Assembly: GCA_964538065.1 (NCBI GenBank)
Contig: CAZIDG010000017.1
Location: 1 to 63,092 of the forward strand
Length of the DNA stretch: 63,092 nucleotides
DNA from: G963664225 sp964538065
GTDB lineage: Bacteria > Verrucomicrobiota > Verrucomicrobiia > Limisphaerales > UBA1319
Direction: 5' to 3'
How positions within the stretch are numbered: position 1 is the first letter of the stretch; every line of letters starts with the position of its first letter. The notes under the pieces were generated by a model that was not told the origin of the DNA, searched no databases, and worked only from the letters and a program-made list of their open reading frames with translations. Positions 16,901-25,918 of this stretch are shown piece by piece. The translations under genes were made by a program, and so were the position numbers.

Positions 16901-18523
16901 TTACGGCATCAGGGTTGCCCGATACGTGCGGCCTGGATTGGTGGCGGAAGCCGGATCCACAAAGAAATAGGGATCGGACGGCAGCACCAGGTTGGTCAGT
17001 GTCACCCAGTTGGTGTCCTTGGGTGCCTGGTACTCGATCTGATAGGTGCGGCCCACAAAACCGCCCACCTGCAGGCCATTGTAGAATCCCAGCGCGAGCT
17101 TGAACTCGCTCTGTGCCTGGCCCGGATAGGCCCCACCCCGCAGGTTTTCCACCCGCAGCCCCGTGTAACCGGCGCCATCGTTCTGCACGCGGAATTCCAG
17201 CGTGTTCACGCCGGCGAAGAAGTTCGCCGAGGCTGTGTTGGTGACCAGGAAGGGCGTCAGGGTGTTGAACGGTGCGATCTTGATGCCCATCGGCACCCCG
17301 TTGAGCAGGATGTCCGTGGCCATGGTCATCCCGTCGTTGTCCGCTCCCCAGTTGCCCAGGATCACGGCCGTCTTGGGGTTCAATCCTGTGAGGTCGAATG
17401 TGGTTTTATACACATACACTCCGCTCGCCGCTGCCACGGTGTCGCCCCGCGGGGCGATCCAGGCCGAGCTGGTGTTGGGCATCACCCACGGGCCGGCCAC
17501 GATCGGGAATACCGTCGTATCATGCACCAGCGCCTCGGTGCTCGTGGAGTCCGCGTTGGTCACCAGTTGGTAGTGGGGATCGACCGACAGGTCCGAAAGC
17601 ACGGCCCCGCTGGCATCCACACCCGTATTGAACAAACCCGGGATCCGGTTCGGCAGCACCGTCACGATCACCGGCACGCTGTTGGTCGTGCCATAGGGGC
17701 TGCTCACCACCACGTCGTACTGGCCGGATTGGTTGGTCGTCAGATTGCTCAAGCCGGGCACCTCGGTCGTCCGGTTGGTGAATCCGGCCAGGTTGTTGCC
17801 GTTGAGACGCCACTGGTAGGAAATGGGCTCGCTGCCCTCGACCTCCACGCCCAACACCACGGTGTCCCCCACCGGGGCCACCTGGCTGGTGGGCTGCTTG
17901 GTCACCGTGGGCGGTGTGCCGGGAGCCATCGCCGTGCCGCTCAACTCCACACGCACGCCCACCGGGCCGGTGCCGTCCGCCTCGCCTCCGCCGTTATTCA
18001 CGACGAAGGTGATCGTGTTGGTGCCCTCGACAAACCCGCTGGTGATGCTGAAGGGGGTGAAGGCGCCAAACTGGTTCGGGTTGGTCTGCCCCGTGCTTAC
18101 CCCGTTGATCAGGATGTCCTTGCCCGTGTTGTCCGAACACCAGGAACCGGTGATCCGTGCCGTCTCGGGCAGGTAGCCCGTCAGGTCGAACGACAGCTCG
18201 AAATAGTAATTGGCCGATCCATCCATCAACCCGGGCCCGTTGGCATCCGCAGCCGGAGTGAGCCAGGCGGAGAGGTTGTTATCCGCCAGCCAGGGTCCGA
18301 TGGGGAAACCGCCCGCAGAGGTGGTAACCACCGGGACAACAACCAGAGGACTGGGGTCCACGAGCTTCCAATGAAGCTCGGCATCATTATCCTTGAGGGG
18401 AACACCCTGGTTATCCACCCCCGTATTAAAAAGCCCGGGGATATTGGCGGCCTGCATGGCGACAGTGCCACACAGGCTGGCTGCCAGTAGAAAGACAGCA
18501 CGACGGTTGATCGGTTGTTTCAT
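16901..18523 (-). CDS. secreted protein with two copies of the same repeat and an Ig-like domain
   Basis: A 540-residue exported protein (signal peptide about 1-26, AVFLLAASLCGTVAMQA). Two copies of the unit seen in the neighbouring gene start with IPGLFNTGVD at about 28 and 293; both carry a D-I-L-I/L-N-G-V motif and an ending with V-N-N-G-G or V-Q-N-D-G. Between them is an Ig-like domain (about 205-290; PISYQWRLNGNNL, SGQYDVVVSSPYG). The C-terminal tail contains YQIEYQAPKDTNWVTLTNL, again like the neighbour. The two genes are 29 bp apart, read in the same direction and probably arose by duplication. Function is unknown; both are likely extracellular or outer-surface proteins. Confidence 0.75.
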   Translation of the reverse strand: MKQPINRRAVFLLAASLCGTVAMQAANIPGLFNTGVDNQGVPLKDNDAELHWKLVDPSPLVVVPVVTTSAGGFPIGPWLADNNLSAWLTPAADANGPGLMDGSANYYFELSFDLTGYLPETARITGSWCSDNTGKDILINGVSTGQTNPNQFGAFTPFSITSGFVEGTNTITFVVNNGGGEADGTGPVGVRVELSGTAMAPGTPPTVTKQPTSQVAPVGDTVVLGVEVEGSEPISYQWRLNGNNLAGFTNRTTEVPGLSNLTTNQSGQYDVVVSSPYGTTNSVPVIVTVLPNRIPGLFNTGVDASGAVLSDLSVDPHYQLVTNADSTSTEALVHDTTVFPIVAGPWVMPNTSSAWIAPRGDTVAAASGVYVYKTTFDLTGLNPKTAVILGNWGADNDGMTMATDILLNGVPMGIKIAPFNTLTPFLVTNTASANFFAGVNTLEFRVQNDGAGYTGLRVENLRGGAYPGQAQSEFKLALGFYNGLQVGGFVGRTYQIEYQAPKDTNWVTLTNLVLPSDPYFFVDPASATNPGRTYRATLMP

Positions 18524-18731
18524 ATGTTTGTAAGGTTGGGAACTCCCGTGATGATATACCTTTCCAGCAAAAACTCCTTAACAAAGGTGCCGCAGATTAG
18601 CATAGAAGTGACAAAAGATGGCCCCACCGGCGATCGGGCCCAAGGCTGGTGTGCCGGTTGGGTGCCTGCAATAGGCCTTCAGTTGCAATATCTTCGATGC
18701 CAAGAGGTTGTCTATTCAAGGCTTTCCACGA

Positions 18732-18759
18732 TTGACGCCGGGCCGAGAAGGGTTAAAAT
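18732..18759 (+). promoter_or_regulatory. probable sigma-70 promoter of the GAPDH gene
   Basis: TTGACG (18732-18737) and TAAAAT (18754-18759) are separated by 16 bp and lie about 50 bp before the GAPDH start codon. The start codon is preceded by AGGA with a good spacing. This 286-bp intergenic stretch also carries the divergent promoter of the secreted protein gene, which I could not pinpoint. Confidence 0.6.
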
Positions 18760-18809
18760 GGTGGGCTTAGATAGTGAAAATAAAGTCAAATCAGTGATAC
18801 AGGAAAAGT

Positions 18810-19859
18810 ATGGCAATTAAAGTAGCAATTAACGGTTTTGGCCGCATTGGCCGCCTCGTGTTCCGCGCCCTCGTTGAACAGGGCCTCGTGGGCAAGGATA
18901 TTGAAGTCGTCGCCGTGGGCGATATCGTTCCCGCCGACAATCTTGCGTACCTGCTCAAGTATGACAGCACCCAGGGCCGTTTCAACGGCACCGTGTCGTC
19001 CAAGAAATCCTCCCCTGACAAGCCGGATAACGATATTCTCATCGTCAATGGCAAGGACATCGCGGTTGTCAGCGCCAAGGATCCCTCGGGTCTCCCCTGG
19101 AAACAGTTCGGTGTGGACCTGGTGATCGAATCCACCGGTCTGTTCACCGATGCCACCAAGGCCAAGGGCCACATCACCGCCGGCGCCAAGAAGGTCATCA
19201 TCTCCGCCCCGGCCAAGAACGAAGACATCACAGTCGTGATGGGCGTCAATCATACCAAGTATGATGCCGCCAAGCACAACGTCATTTCCAACGCCTCCTG
19301 CACCACCAACTGCCTCGCGCCGCTGGTCCATGTGCTGCTCAAGGAAGGCTTCGGCCTCGAAGAAGGCCTCATGACCACCGTCCACAGCTACACCGCCACG
19401 CAGAAGACCGTGGACGGCCCGAGCAAGAAGGACTGGAAGGGTGGCCGTTCTGCCGCCATCAACATCATCCCCTCGACCACTGGCGCCGCCAAGGCCGTGG
19501 GTCTGGTCTGTCCCGAAGTCAAGGGCAAGCTCACCGGCATGTCCCTGCGCGTGCCCACGCCGACCGTGTCGGTCGTGGACCTGACGGTCAAGACCGTCAA
19601 GGAAACCAGCTACGCCGAGATCTGCGCCGCCATGAAGAAGGCCAGCGAGACCTACCTCAAGGGCATCCTCGACGTCACCTCCGATGAGGTCGTGAGCAGC
19701 GACTTCATCCATTGCAAGAGCTCGTCGATCTTCGACGCCGGCTCGGGCATCGAGCTGAACAGCAAGTTCTTCAAGCTCGTGAGCTGGTACGACAACGAAT
19801 GGGGTTATAGCTGCCGCGTGGCCGACCTCGTCAAGTACATGATCAGCAAGGGTCTGTAA
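18810..19859 (+). CDS. gap: glyceraldehyde-3-phosphate dehydrogenase, type I
   Basis: A 349-residue glycolytic enzyme converting glyceraldehyde 3-phosphate, phosphate and NAD+ into 1,3-bisphosphoglycerate. The N-terminal dinucleotide-binding motif is INGFGRIGRLV; the catalytic cysteine is Cys164 in SNASCTTNCLAP and the partner is His192 in TTVHSYT. The C-terminal signature SWYDNEWGYSCRVADL is intact. It stands alone with its own promoter and terminator, rather than in an operon with phosphoglycerate kinase. The length is slightly above the usual 330-340 residues because of a few insertions in the NAD domain. Confidence 0.97.
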   Translation: MAIKVAINGFGRIGRLVFRALVEQGLVGKDIEVVAVGDIVPADNLAYLLKYDSTQGRFNGTVSSKKSSPDKPDNDILIVNGKDIAVVSAKDPSGLPWKQFGVDLVIESTGLFTDATKAKGHITAGAKKVIISAPAKNEDITVVMGVNHTKYDAAKHNVISNASCTTNCLAPLVHVLLKEGFGLEEGLMTTVHSYTATQKTVDGPSKKDWKGGRSAAINIIPSTTGAAKAVGLVCPEVKGKLTGMSLRVPTPTVSVVDLTVKTVKETSYAEICAAMKKASETYLKGILDVTSDEVVSSDFIHCKSSSIFDAGSGIELNSKFFKLVSWYDNEWGYSCRVADLVKYMISKGL

Positions 19860-19886
19860 TTCAGAGGTTTACCTTTGTACACAAGG

Positions 19887-19920
19887 CGTCCTGGTCCTCG
19901 CGGGCCGGGACGCTTTTTTT
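19887..19920 (+). terminator. intrinsic terminator of the GAPDH gene
   Basis: GCGTCC (19887-19892) pairs with GGACGC (19909-19914), extended by inner GC pairs, and is followed by six T residues. It lies 27 bp after the GAPDH stop codon. Confidence 0.85.
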
Positions 19921-19936
19921 GCCCGGCAGGAGGGCC

Positions 19937-19973
19937 AAAAAACATCCCCCGGCCTGTTCTGACCGGGGGATGT
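19937..19973 (-). terminator. intrinsic terminator of the malic enzyme gene
   Basis: ACATCCCCCGG (19942-19952) and CCGGGGGATGT (19963-19973) form a perfect 11-bp stem. On the minus strand the hairpin is followed by a run of six T residues (AAAAAA at 19937-19942 on the plus strand). It is 37 bp past the malic enzyme stop. Confidence 0.88.
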
Positions 19974-20010
19974 GCTGGCGAAAATATGGACCTTGTCCGG
20001 GCCTCCCGGG

Positions 20011-21690
20011 CTACACGTAGCTCTGGTAGGTCGGGTCGTACATGAGCGCGCGGACGGTCTTCATGAGATCCTTGGGGCGTTTCACGCGGGCGAGCTTGCT
20101 GGCGTAGGCCTCCTCGGCCACCTTGACCGCAATGGCGGCGGAGACTTCGCGCATGCGCGTGAGGGACGGGTAGATGCGGCCCATGCCCAGGTCCGCCTCG
20201 GTCACCATCTCATTCAACGCGCAGGCGGCCGCGTAGAACATCTCGTCGGTGATGCGTTTGGCCTCGCAGGCGATGACGCCCAGGCCGACGCCGGGGAAGA
20301 TGTACGCGTTGTTCCCCTGGCCGGGGACGAATTGTATGCCCTGGTAAATGACCGGGTCGAACGGGCTGCCGCTGGCAAAGACGGCGCGCCCGCGGGTCCA
20401 GGTGTACGCCTGCTCGGCGGTGCACTCGGCCTTGGAGGTTGGGTTGGACAGCGCGAAGATGATCGGCCGCTCGTTGATCCGGCCCATGGTGCGCACGATC
20501 GATTCGGTGAACATGCGCGGCTTGCCGGAGACGCCGATGATGGCCTGGGGCTTGATCTTCTCGATAGCTTCCTTGAAGTCGGTGATGAACGGGAAATCGT
20601 GCGCGAACATGAGCTTGTGCTCATGAAGGTCGGTGCGGCTTTTGACGACCAGGCCCTTGGAATCGACATACCAGCAGCGCTTCCGGGCCTCGGCCTCGCT
20701 CAGGCCTTCATGCATGAGCGCATGGGTCCACAGGTCGCCAATGCCGATCCCCGCCTCGCCCGCGCCCAGGAAGAGGACCTTCTGGTCGGCGAGCTTGCCG
20801 CCGGTGATGCGCAGGGCCGCAAGCAACCCCGCCACCGCCACGCTGGCCGTGCCCTGGATGTCGTCGTCGAACGAGCACATCCGCTCGCGCAGGTTGCGCA
20901 GGAGGCGGAAGGCGTTCGTGTTGGCGAAGTCCTCCAGTTGCACGATGGCCTTGGGGAAGATCTTCTCCACCGCGGTGCAAAATTCGTCGATCAGGGCGTC
21001 GTAGGCCTTGCCCCGGATGCGGTTCTGGCGCAGGCCGGTGTAGAGCGGGTCATCCAGGAGGGCCTGGTTGTCCGTGCCCACATCGATCGTCACCGGCAGA
21101 CAGCAGTTGGGATGGATCCCGGCGCAGGCGGTGTAGAGGGAGAGCTTGCCCACGGGAATGCCCATGCCGAAGGTGCCCAGGTCGCCCAGGCCCAGGATGC
21201 GCTCGCCATCGGTCACCACGATCACCCGCACGTCCTTGTTGGGCCAGTTTTTGAGGATGGAGGCCATCCTGCCCTTGTCGTTCGCCGAGAGGTACAGGCC
21301 GCGGGGGCGGCGGAAGATGTGGCCGTACATCTGGCACGCCTGCCCCACGGTGGGCGTGTAGATGATGGGCATCATGGTCTCGAGGTTGTCCATGACCACG
21401 CGGTAAAAGAGGGCCTCGTTGCGGTCCTGGAGGGCGATGATGTGGATGTACCGCTCCAGGTCGGAGGGTTTTTGGGCGAAGTTCTTCATCACCCGCATGA
21501 CCTGTTCCTCCTGGGTGTTGATGTGGGGGGGGAGCAGGCCGCGCAGGCCCAGGGCGTCGCGTTCCTTTTCGGTGAAGGCCGTGCCCTTGTTGTACCTGGG
21601 CTCCTGGAGGAGGGCCATGCCCCGGGGTAAATGTTTGATTGTGGTCCGGGCGTTCCTGGCAGCCGCGGGCCGTTTGGTGGCTGGTTTCAT
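20011..21690 (-). CDS. NAD-dependent malic enzyme
   Basis: A 559-residue malic enzyme that oxidatively decarboxylates malate to pyruvate. It carries the large-subunit N-terminal domain typical of the SfcA/eukaryotic class: YTPTVGQACQMYGHIFRRPR, VTDGERILGLGDLG and VGTDNQALLDDPLY, with metal ligands in FDDDIQGTASVAVAG. The NAD-binding site is FLGAGEAGIGIG, and SNPTSKAECT plus FPGVGLGVIACEAKRI close the C-terminal half. A longer in-frame start at 21771 exists, but the extra 27 residues are unlike the family, so the ATG at 21690 (MKPATKRPAA) is chosen. NAD rather than NADP preference is inferred from class membership only. Confidence 0.93.
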   Translation of the reverse strand: MKPATKRPAAARNARTTIKHLPRGMALLQEPRYNKGTAFTEKERDALGLRGLLPPHINTQEEQVMRVMKNFAQKPSDLERYIHIIALQDRNEALFYRVVMDNLETMMPIIYTPTVGQACQMYGHIFRRPRGLYLSANDKGRMASILKNWPNKDVRVIVVTDGERILGLGDLGTFGMGIPVGKLSLYTACAGIHPNCCLPVTIDVGTDNQALLDDPLYTGLRQNRIRGKAYDALIDEFCTAVEKIFPKAIVQLEDFANTNAFRLLRNLRERMCSFDDDIQGTASVAVAGLLAALRITGGKLADQKVLFLGAGEAGIGIGDLWTHALMHEGLSEAEARKRCWYVDSKGLVVKSRTDLHEHKLMFAHDFPFITDFKEAIEKIKPQAIIGVSGKPRMFTESIVRTMGRINERPIIFALSNPTSKAECTAEQAYTWTRGRAVFASGSPFDPVIYQGIQFVPGQGNNAYIFPGVGLGVIACEAKRITDEMFYAAACALNEMVTEADLGMGRIYPSLTRMREVSAAIAVKVAEEAYASKLARVKRPKDLMKTVRALMYDPTYQSYV

Positions 21691-21818
21691 GGGTGCAATA
21701 TATTTTATAAATGCGTCAGGGGGACACCCTAGCATTTTTCGGGCTAATCCTCGCAAAAGCAAAACACACACATATTACTTTTGCTTAAGAAGCTACTCTA
21801 GACCATGCCGCCCAAAAA

Positions 21819-22670
21819 TCAAACAACAAATTCAAGCTCCGGCACGCGCGGGATCAACCCCAGCTTGTGCGACCGGGTGAGCAGGCGCCGGATCGATTCC
21901 CGGCCCGGGTCGCCGTAATCGAGCGTCCAGTGGTTGACGTACATGCCCACAAACTTGTCCGCCAGCGGCTTGTCCATGTTGCGTGCGTACTGGAGGGCGT
22001 GCTCCACGGCGGGTCCGCGGTGGTCCAGGCTGTACTGGATGCTGTTCTGAATGATGTCGGAGATCACCTTGCGCTCGGCGGCGGGGATGCGTTTGTGGAT
22101 GACGTTGCCGCCCAGGGGCAGGGGCAGGCCGTTGTTCTCGCGGCCCCACCAGATGCCCAGGTCCTCGCAAAGCTGGAGCCCCTCCTTCTGGTAGGTGAGC
22201 TGGCCCTCGTGGATGATGAGCCCCACGTCGGCTGCGCCGGAGCGGACGGTTTCGAACACGCGGTCAAAGGGGACGACGATGTAGTTGAACTCGGACGCCG
22301 GTTTGCCCAGCCAGAGCTGGAGCGCCAGGAAGGCGCTGGTCAGCAGGCCCGGCACGGCGATCTTTTTCTGGAGGATCTGGCTGCGGGAAAAGGGTTCGCG
22401 GGCCACCAGCATGGGGCCGTAGCCGTCGCCCATGCTCGCCCCGCTCGGCAGCAGCGCGTAGTCGTCGCAGACATAGGCGTAGGCGTGGATGCTGATGGCG
22501 GTGATGTCCAGCTCGCCGCGTCGCGCGCGTTCATTGAGCGTCTGGATATCCTGGAGGATATGCTCGAACTCGTAGCCATGGCTCGGGATCAATCCCTTGG
22601 CCAGGGCATAAAACATGAACGCGTCATCCGGGTCGGGCGAATGCCCCAACGTCAATTTCCGATTAGCCAT
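21819..22670 (-). CDS. mqnD: 1,4-dihydroxy-6-naphthoate synthase MqnD
   Basis: A 283-residue enzyme of the futalosine pathway of menaquinone synthesis, converting cyclic dehypoxanthine futalosine into 1,4-dihydroxy-6-naphthoate. The N-terminal LGHSPDPDDAFMFYAL is a family hallmark, followed by DITAISIHAYAYV, LLPSGASMGDGYGP, and VGLIIHEGQLTY with the conserved histidine. The fold is that of a periplasmic-binding-protein-like domain but with no signal peptide, so it is cytoplasmic. It implies menaquinone-based respiration. No other mqn gene is adjacent, so the pathway genes are dispersed. The ATG at 22670 gives the expected length. Confidence 0.93.
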   Translation of the reverse strand: MANRKLTLGHSPDPDDAFMFYALAKGLIPSHGYEFEHILQDIQTLNERARRGELDITAISIHAYAYVCDDYALLPSGASMGDGYGPMLVAREPFSRSQILQKKIAVPGLLTSAFLALQLWLGKPASEFNYIVVPFDRVFETVRSGAADVGLIIHEGQLTYQKEGLQLCEDLGIWWGRENNGLPLPLGGNVIHKRIPAAERKVISDIIQNSIQYSLDHRGPAVEHALQYARNMDKPLADKFVGMYVNHWTLDYGDPGRESIRRLLTRSHKLGLIPRVPELEFVV

Positions 22671-22754
22671 GCGCCCAAAATACAGTTCCCAGGCGAAGCT
22701 GTCACGATGCGAATGCAGCGTGGGGGGAACAGATCAAGCATCGCGAGCACACCC

Positions 22755-24161
22755 TCAGCGCGTGGCCGGTTTTTTGGGTTCGAAACGGTACAGGACCTTG
22801 TCGGGGACCACGCGGACATCGGAGGTGAACTTGAACGGCACGGGTCCCGGGCCATCGAAGGTCAGCTCCACGAAAAACCCGGTCCATCCTTCCTTGGGCG
22901 TCTCGACCCTGCCCTCGTAGCGCCAGCCGTCCGATGCCGCCAGGGTGGTGCTTTGCCAGGCGGGCCCGATGGTTTCGAGCCGGAAATCGCGGGCCTTGGG
23001 GTTGGTGGCCTGCCAGAGCTTGACCTCTTTGGGGGTGGTGCGGGCGGTCACCTGGTAGCGGCCGTCCTTCTCCAGCTTGAAGGAGAACTCGGGCAGGGGC
23101 GTGTGGTGGAGCACGGCGCTGTAGCAGGCCAGGACGCTTTGAATGGCGTCGCTCTCCTTGAGCGAATGATCGGTGTTGGGAACGTAGCGGAGATATTTGG
23201 GGCCGGACAGGGCGTCGAAATAGAACTGGGCGGAGTCGGGCAGGAAAAACTGGTCGCCGCTGGCGTTGATCATGAATTTGGGCAGGGTGAGGCGGTCCCG
23301 ATAGCTGTAGGGATCCTCGATGGCCAGCAGGCCGTGGTTCTCCGGGCTGCCCAGCCAGTTCATGGTGTCCATCTCCAGGTAATCATGCACGGCCGGGGCG
23401 AAGAAGCCGTACACTTCGTAGTGATGCCGGAACGAGGGCTCGATGTTCAGCAGGTCGATGACCAGGGGAATGATGGCCTCCACACGCTTATCGACGGCGG
23501 CGATGGACCACGTGGTCCAGCCGCGCTTGGAACCGCCGGAGACGACAAACCGCTCCACCACGTTGCTGCCGCCTTCGGGCGTGGCGCAGAACCGGGTGAT
23601 CGCGTCCATGGCGCTGGCGGCGCTCCGGGTCATGGGCAGGCGCAGGGGCCAGCGTTCGTCGCCGGTGCGCAGGTACTTGTCCCAGCTATAGGCGATGATG
23701 GCGTCCTCCTGGCGGGTGCGGTTTTCACCGTTAAAGACCAGGGGCTGGTTGGGCACCATGCGCAGCTCGGCCACCACGCTCCGGGTGGCGTCGGCGATGC
23801 GGGCCAGGTTGCCATCGGGCTTCTCCGGGGCCGGTTTGCCATTGTCACCGCCGGTGATGAAGAGCAGGCCGGTGCGGTGCTCCACGGTCTTGGGGGTGAT
23901 GATTGTCAGCCAGTGATGCCACTCGGTGCGATCGACCTCGTTGGTGGTGAGCCAGGTCTGGGACACCAAGTCCAGCACATGGGCGGTGACCTTCTCATTC
24001 TCGAGGGTGCGCGCCAGGGTGTAATGGCTGTTGCCGTCGCGCTGGGAGACATAGCGATCCAGGGCGGTGAGCGGATCGGCCTGGACCCTGGGCGAACAAA
24101 GGCAGGTGACAGCGAGCAGGAGAGAGGCCGTCCGCGCAATTCTGGTGACGAGGTGACACAT
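22755..24161 (-). CDS. PhoPQ-activated pathogenicity-related family protein (alpha/beta hydrolase)
   Basis: A 468-residue secreted alpha/beta hydrolase of the PhoPQ-related (PqaA) family, named from Salmonella; its natural substrate is unknown. The start at 24161 is chosen because GAAAGGAAAT precedes it and a signal peptide follows (LLLAVTCLCSPRVQA). The nucleophile elbow is VVSGGSKRGWTTW with Ser in G-G-S-K-R-G, and SYSWDKYLRTGDERWP-like AYSWDKYLRTGD and PLVIDLLNIEP are characteristic. A probable acid-His pair lies in SGDQFFLPDS and VPNTDHSLKES. An upstream ATG at 24248 would add 29 residues without similarity. Family members are frequent in Verrucomicrobiota and Planctomycetota. Confidence 0.88.
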   Translation of the reverse strand: MCHLVTRIARTASLLLAVTCLCSPRVQADPLTALDRYVSQRDGNSHYTLARTLENEKVTAHVLDLVSQTWLTTNEVDRTEWHHWLTIITPKTVEHRTGLLFITGGDNGKPAPEKPDGNLARIADATRSVVAELRMVPNQPLVFNGENRTRQEDAIIAYSWDKYLRTGDERWPLRLPMTRSAASAMDAITRFCATPEGGSNVVERFVVSGGSKRGWTTWSIAAVDKRVEAIIPLVIDLLNIEPSFRHHYEVYGFFAPAVHDYLEMDTMNWLGSPENHGLLAIEDPYSYRDRLTLPKFMINASGDQFFLPDSAQFYFDALSGPKYLRYVPNTDHSLKESDAIQSVLACYSAVLHHTPLPEFSFKLEKDGRYQVTARTTPKEVKLWQATNPKARDFRLETIGPAWQSTTLAASDGWRYEGRVETPKEGWTGFFVELTFDGPGPVPFKFTSDVRVVPDKVLYRFEPKKPATR

Positions 24162-24343
24162 TTTTATTTCCTTTCTGCTCAAAGGAGTGTACCGATTCCC
24201 GCACCAATGGAAAGTCCAATCCCCCAAGGCCGGCCATGGCAGTGGCATACCCTGGGAGGGGCTTACCCAGATGAAGCTGCTGAAGAGCAGGTCCTGGTGA
24301 GGTGCATGGCAAAAGGGCCGTCCATGTGTTATTATTAGTAGTA

Positions 24344-25855
24344 ATGACTGGTAAAGTCAGAGATTGCGGATTTTGTTTCAGCCTGCGGACCAGGATGATC
24401 TTCTTGTTCGGCGGACTGGTCACTCTTTTGGCTGCTGCATGGTTTGGCATTGTGCTCTACGGCATTCCAGGAACCACGATTGTGGGTCATTATCAGGAAT
24501 GTCGGGAAAATGCGCATGCCACGTTGAATCAAGCGGCCGACAATCTGGAATTACACCTGGCCGACTGGCTGAAGGACCTCCCCCAGGGTCCCCTGCCGCC
24601 TGTGGGTAAAATCCCCATCCCCACCCGCATCAATGCGGGGCGTGTTCTCGACCTCGCCACCGCCGGCAATCCCGGCCTTTCGGCATGGCTGCTGACGACC
24701 AAAGGCGAGCCCATCGCCTGGTCCGAGCTTGGACCGCCGGTCATGACCGAGGACCCCGGTCGTTTTGAAAATCAGGGAGCCCAGGGCTTCAAGCAAGGGC
24801 TTGGACTGGGAGGCAAAAGGGCGATTGTCCTCTGGCGGGTGGTGCACCGTCCCACCGGCCAGCAACTGGTGTTGTGGGTGGAAATGGAGCATGCCGTGGC
24901 CTATGCCGGTGTGCGGGAGGAAATCACTCGTTCCCTGGCTGCCGGCGGGATCTGCATTATCCTGGCCGTTGCCTTTACCCTGGTGGTGAGCAACCGCATG
25001 TCGCGCCAGGTGCGGGCGATGGAAAAGGCGGTACAGGAGGTTGGGGCTGGCAACCTCGAGGCGACGGCCCCCGTCTATGGACAGGATGACATGGGGCGGC
25101 TGGCGGGCACCTTTAATGATATGGTGACCTGGCTGGTCAGCGTGCAGAAGGAGTTGCGGGCCACCGTCGATGCCCGCACGCTCGAATTGGATCGCGCCAA
25201 CCAGGAACTGCGGGCCGAAATCGAGGAGCGCAAGGAGGTCGGGAAACGCCTGGAACAGTTCAAACGCGCGGTGGAGGAGAGCCCCGTGTCGATCATGATC
25301 ACCGATCCCGAGGGACACATCGAATATATCAACCCCCGTTACACAGAAGTGACCGGTTATGCCCTGGAAGACATCAGGGGCAAGACCACCACAGAGATCC
25401 GGCTCGGCATGGATTCCGATGAGGAGCACCATGCGCTGTGGAACACCATCAGGAATCGCGAACAATGGCGGGGTGAGCTGCGCGGTAAAAGGAAAAATGG
25501 CGAGGAATTCTGGGAGCATGTTTCCATATCGCCTCTCGTGGATGCCGAGGGGCAGATCACCCACTATATCGCGGTTCGCGAGGACATCACGATCTTCAAG
25601 AAAAACGTCGCCGAGCGCGAGCAACTCATCACCGATTTGAAGGACGCCCTGGCCAAGGTGAAGACCCTCTCCGGATTTTTGCCCATCTGCGCCAGTTGTA
25701 AGAAGATCCGCGACGACCATGGCTACTGGGCCAGCGTGGAACAGTACATCGAACAGCATTCCGAGACGGTGTTCTCCCATGGCATCTGCCCTTCCTGCGC
25801 ACAAAAACTTTATCCTGAGATGTTTGCAGAAAAACAACACACGCCTTCGAATTAA
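24344..25855 (+). CDS. HAMP-PAS membrane receptor with C-terminal double CxxC module
   Basis: A 503-residue receptor with membrane segments at about 18-39 and 196-216 enclosing a periplasmic sensor domain. HAMP follows (about 216-270), then a coiled coil and a PAS domain with PAC (about 300-420; IEYINPRYTEVTGYALEDI). Instead of a kinase or cyclase, the protein ends in a compact cysteine module: LPICASCKKIRDDHGYW (Cys449, Cys452) and HGICPSCAQKLYPE (Cys482, Cys485). This CxxC-CxxC ending recurs in many bacterial signalling proteins and probably binds zinc or another metal, but its output is unknown. The start could also be 24302 or 24395. A hybrid kinase begins 63 bp downstream. Confidence 0.82.
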   Translation: MTGKVRDCGFCFSLRTRMIFLFGGLVTLLAAAWFGIVLYGIPGTTIVGHYQECRENAHATLNQAADNLELHLADWLKDLPQGPLPPVGKIPIPTRINAGRVLDLATAGNPGLSAWLLTTKGEPIAWSELGPPVMTEDPGRFENQGAQGFKQGLGLGGKRAIVLWRVVHRPTGQQLVLWVEMEHAVAYAGVREEITRSLAAGGICIILAVAFTLVVSNRMSRQVRAMEKAVQEVGAGNLEATAPVYGQDDMGRLAGTFNDMVTWLVSVQKELRATVDARTLELDRANQELRAEIEERKEVGKRLEQFKRAVEESPVSIMITDPEGHIEYINPRYTEVTGYALEDIRGKTTTEIRLGMDSDEEHHALWNTIRNREQWRGELRGKRKNGEEFWEHVSISPLVDAEGQITHYIAVREDITIFKKNVAEREQLITDLKDALAKVKTLSGFLPICASCKKIRDDHGYWASVEQYIEQHSETVFSHGICPSCAQKLYPEMFAEKQHTPSN

Positions 25856-25918
25856 TTGCCTTTCAAGGCCATCTTCTCCTTTTCAATATCGGCGAGCCTG
25901 ATACCATCCGCCTCGGTC

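Noticed and set aside
18515..18820. Small plus-strand gene in the GAPDH promoter region
   Set aside because: It overlaps the start of the GAPDH gene and the putative promoter; composition is not gene-like.
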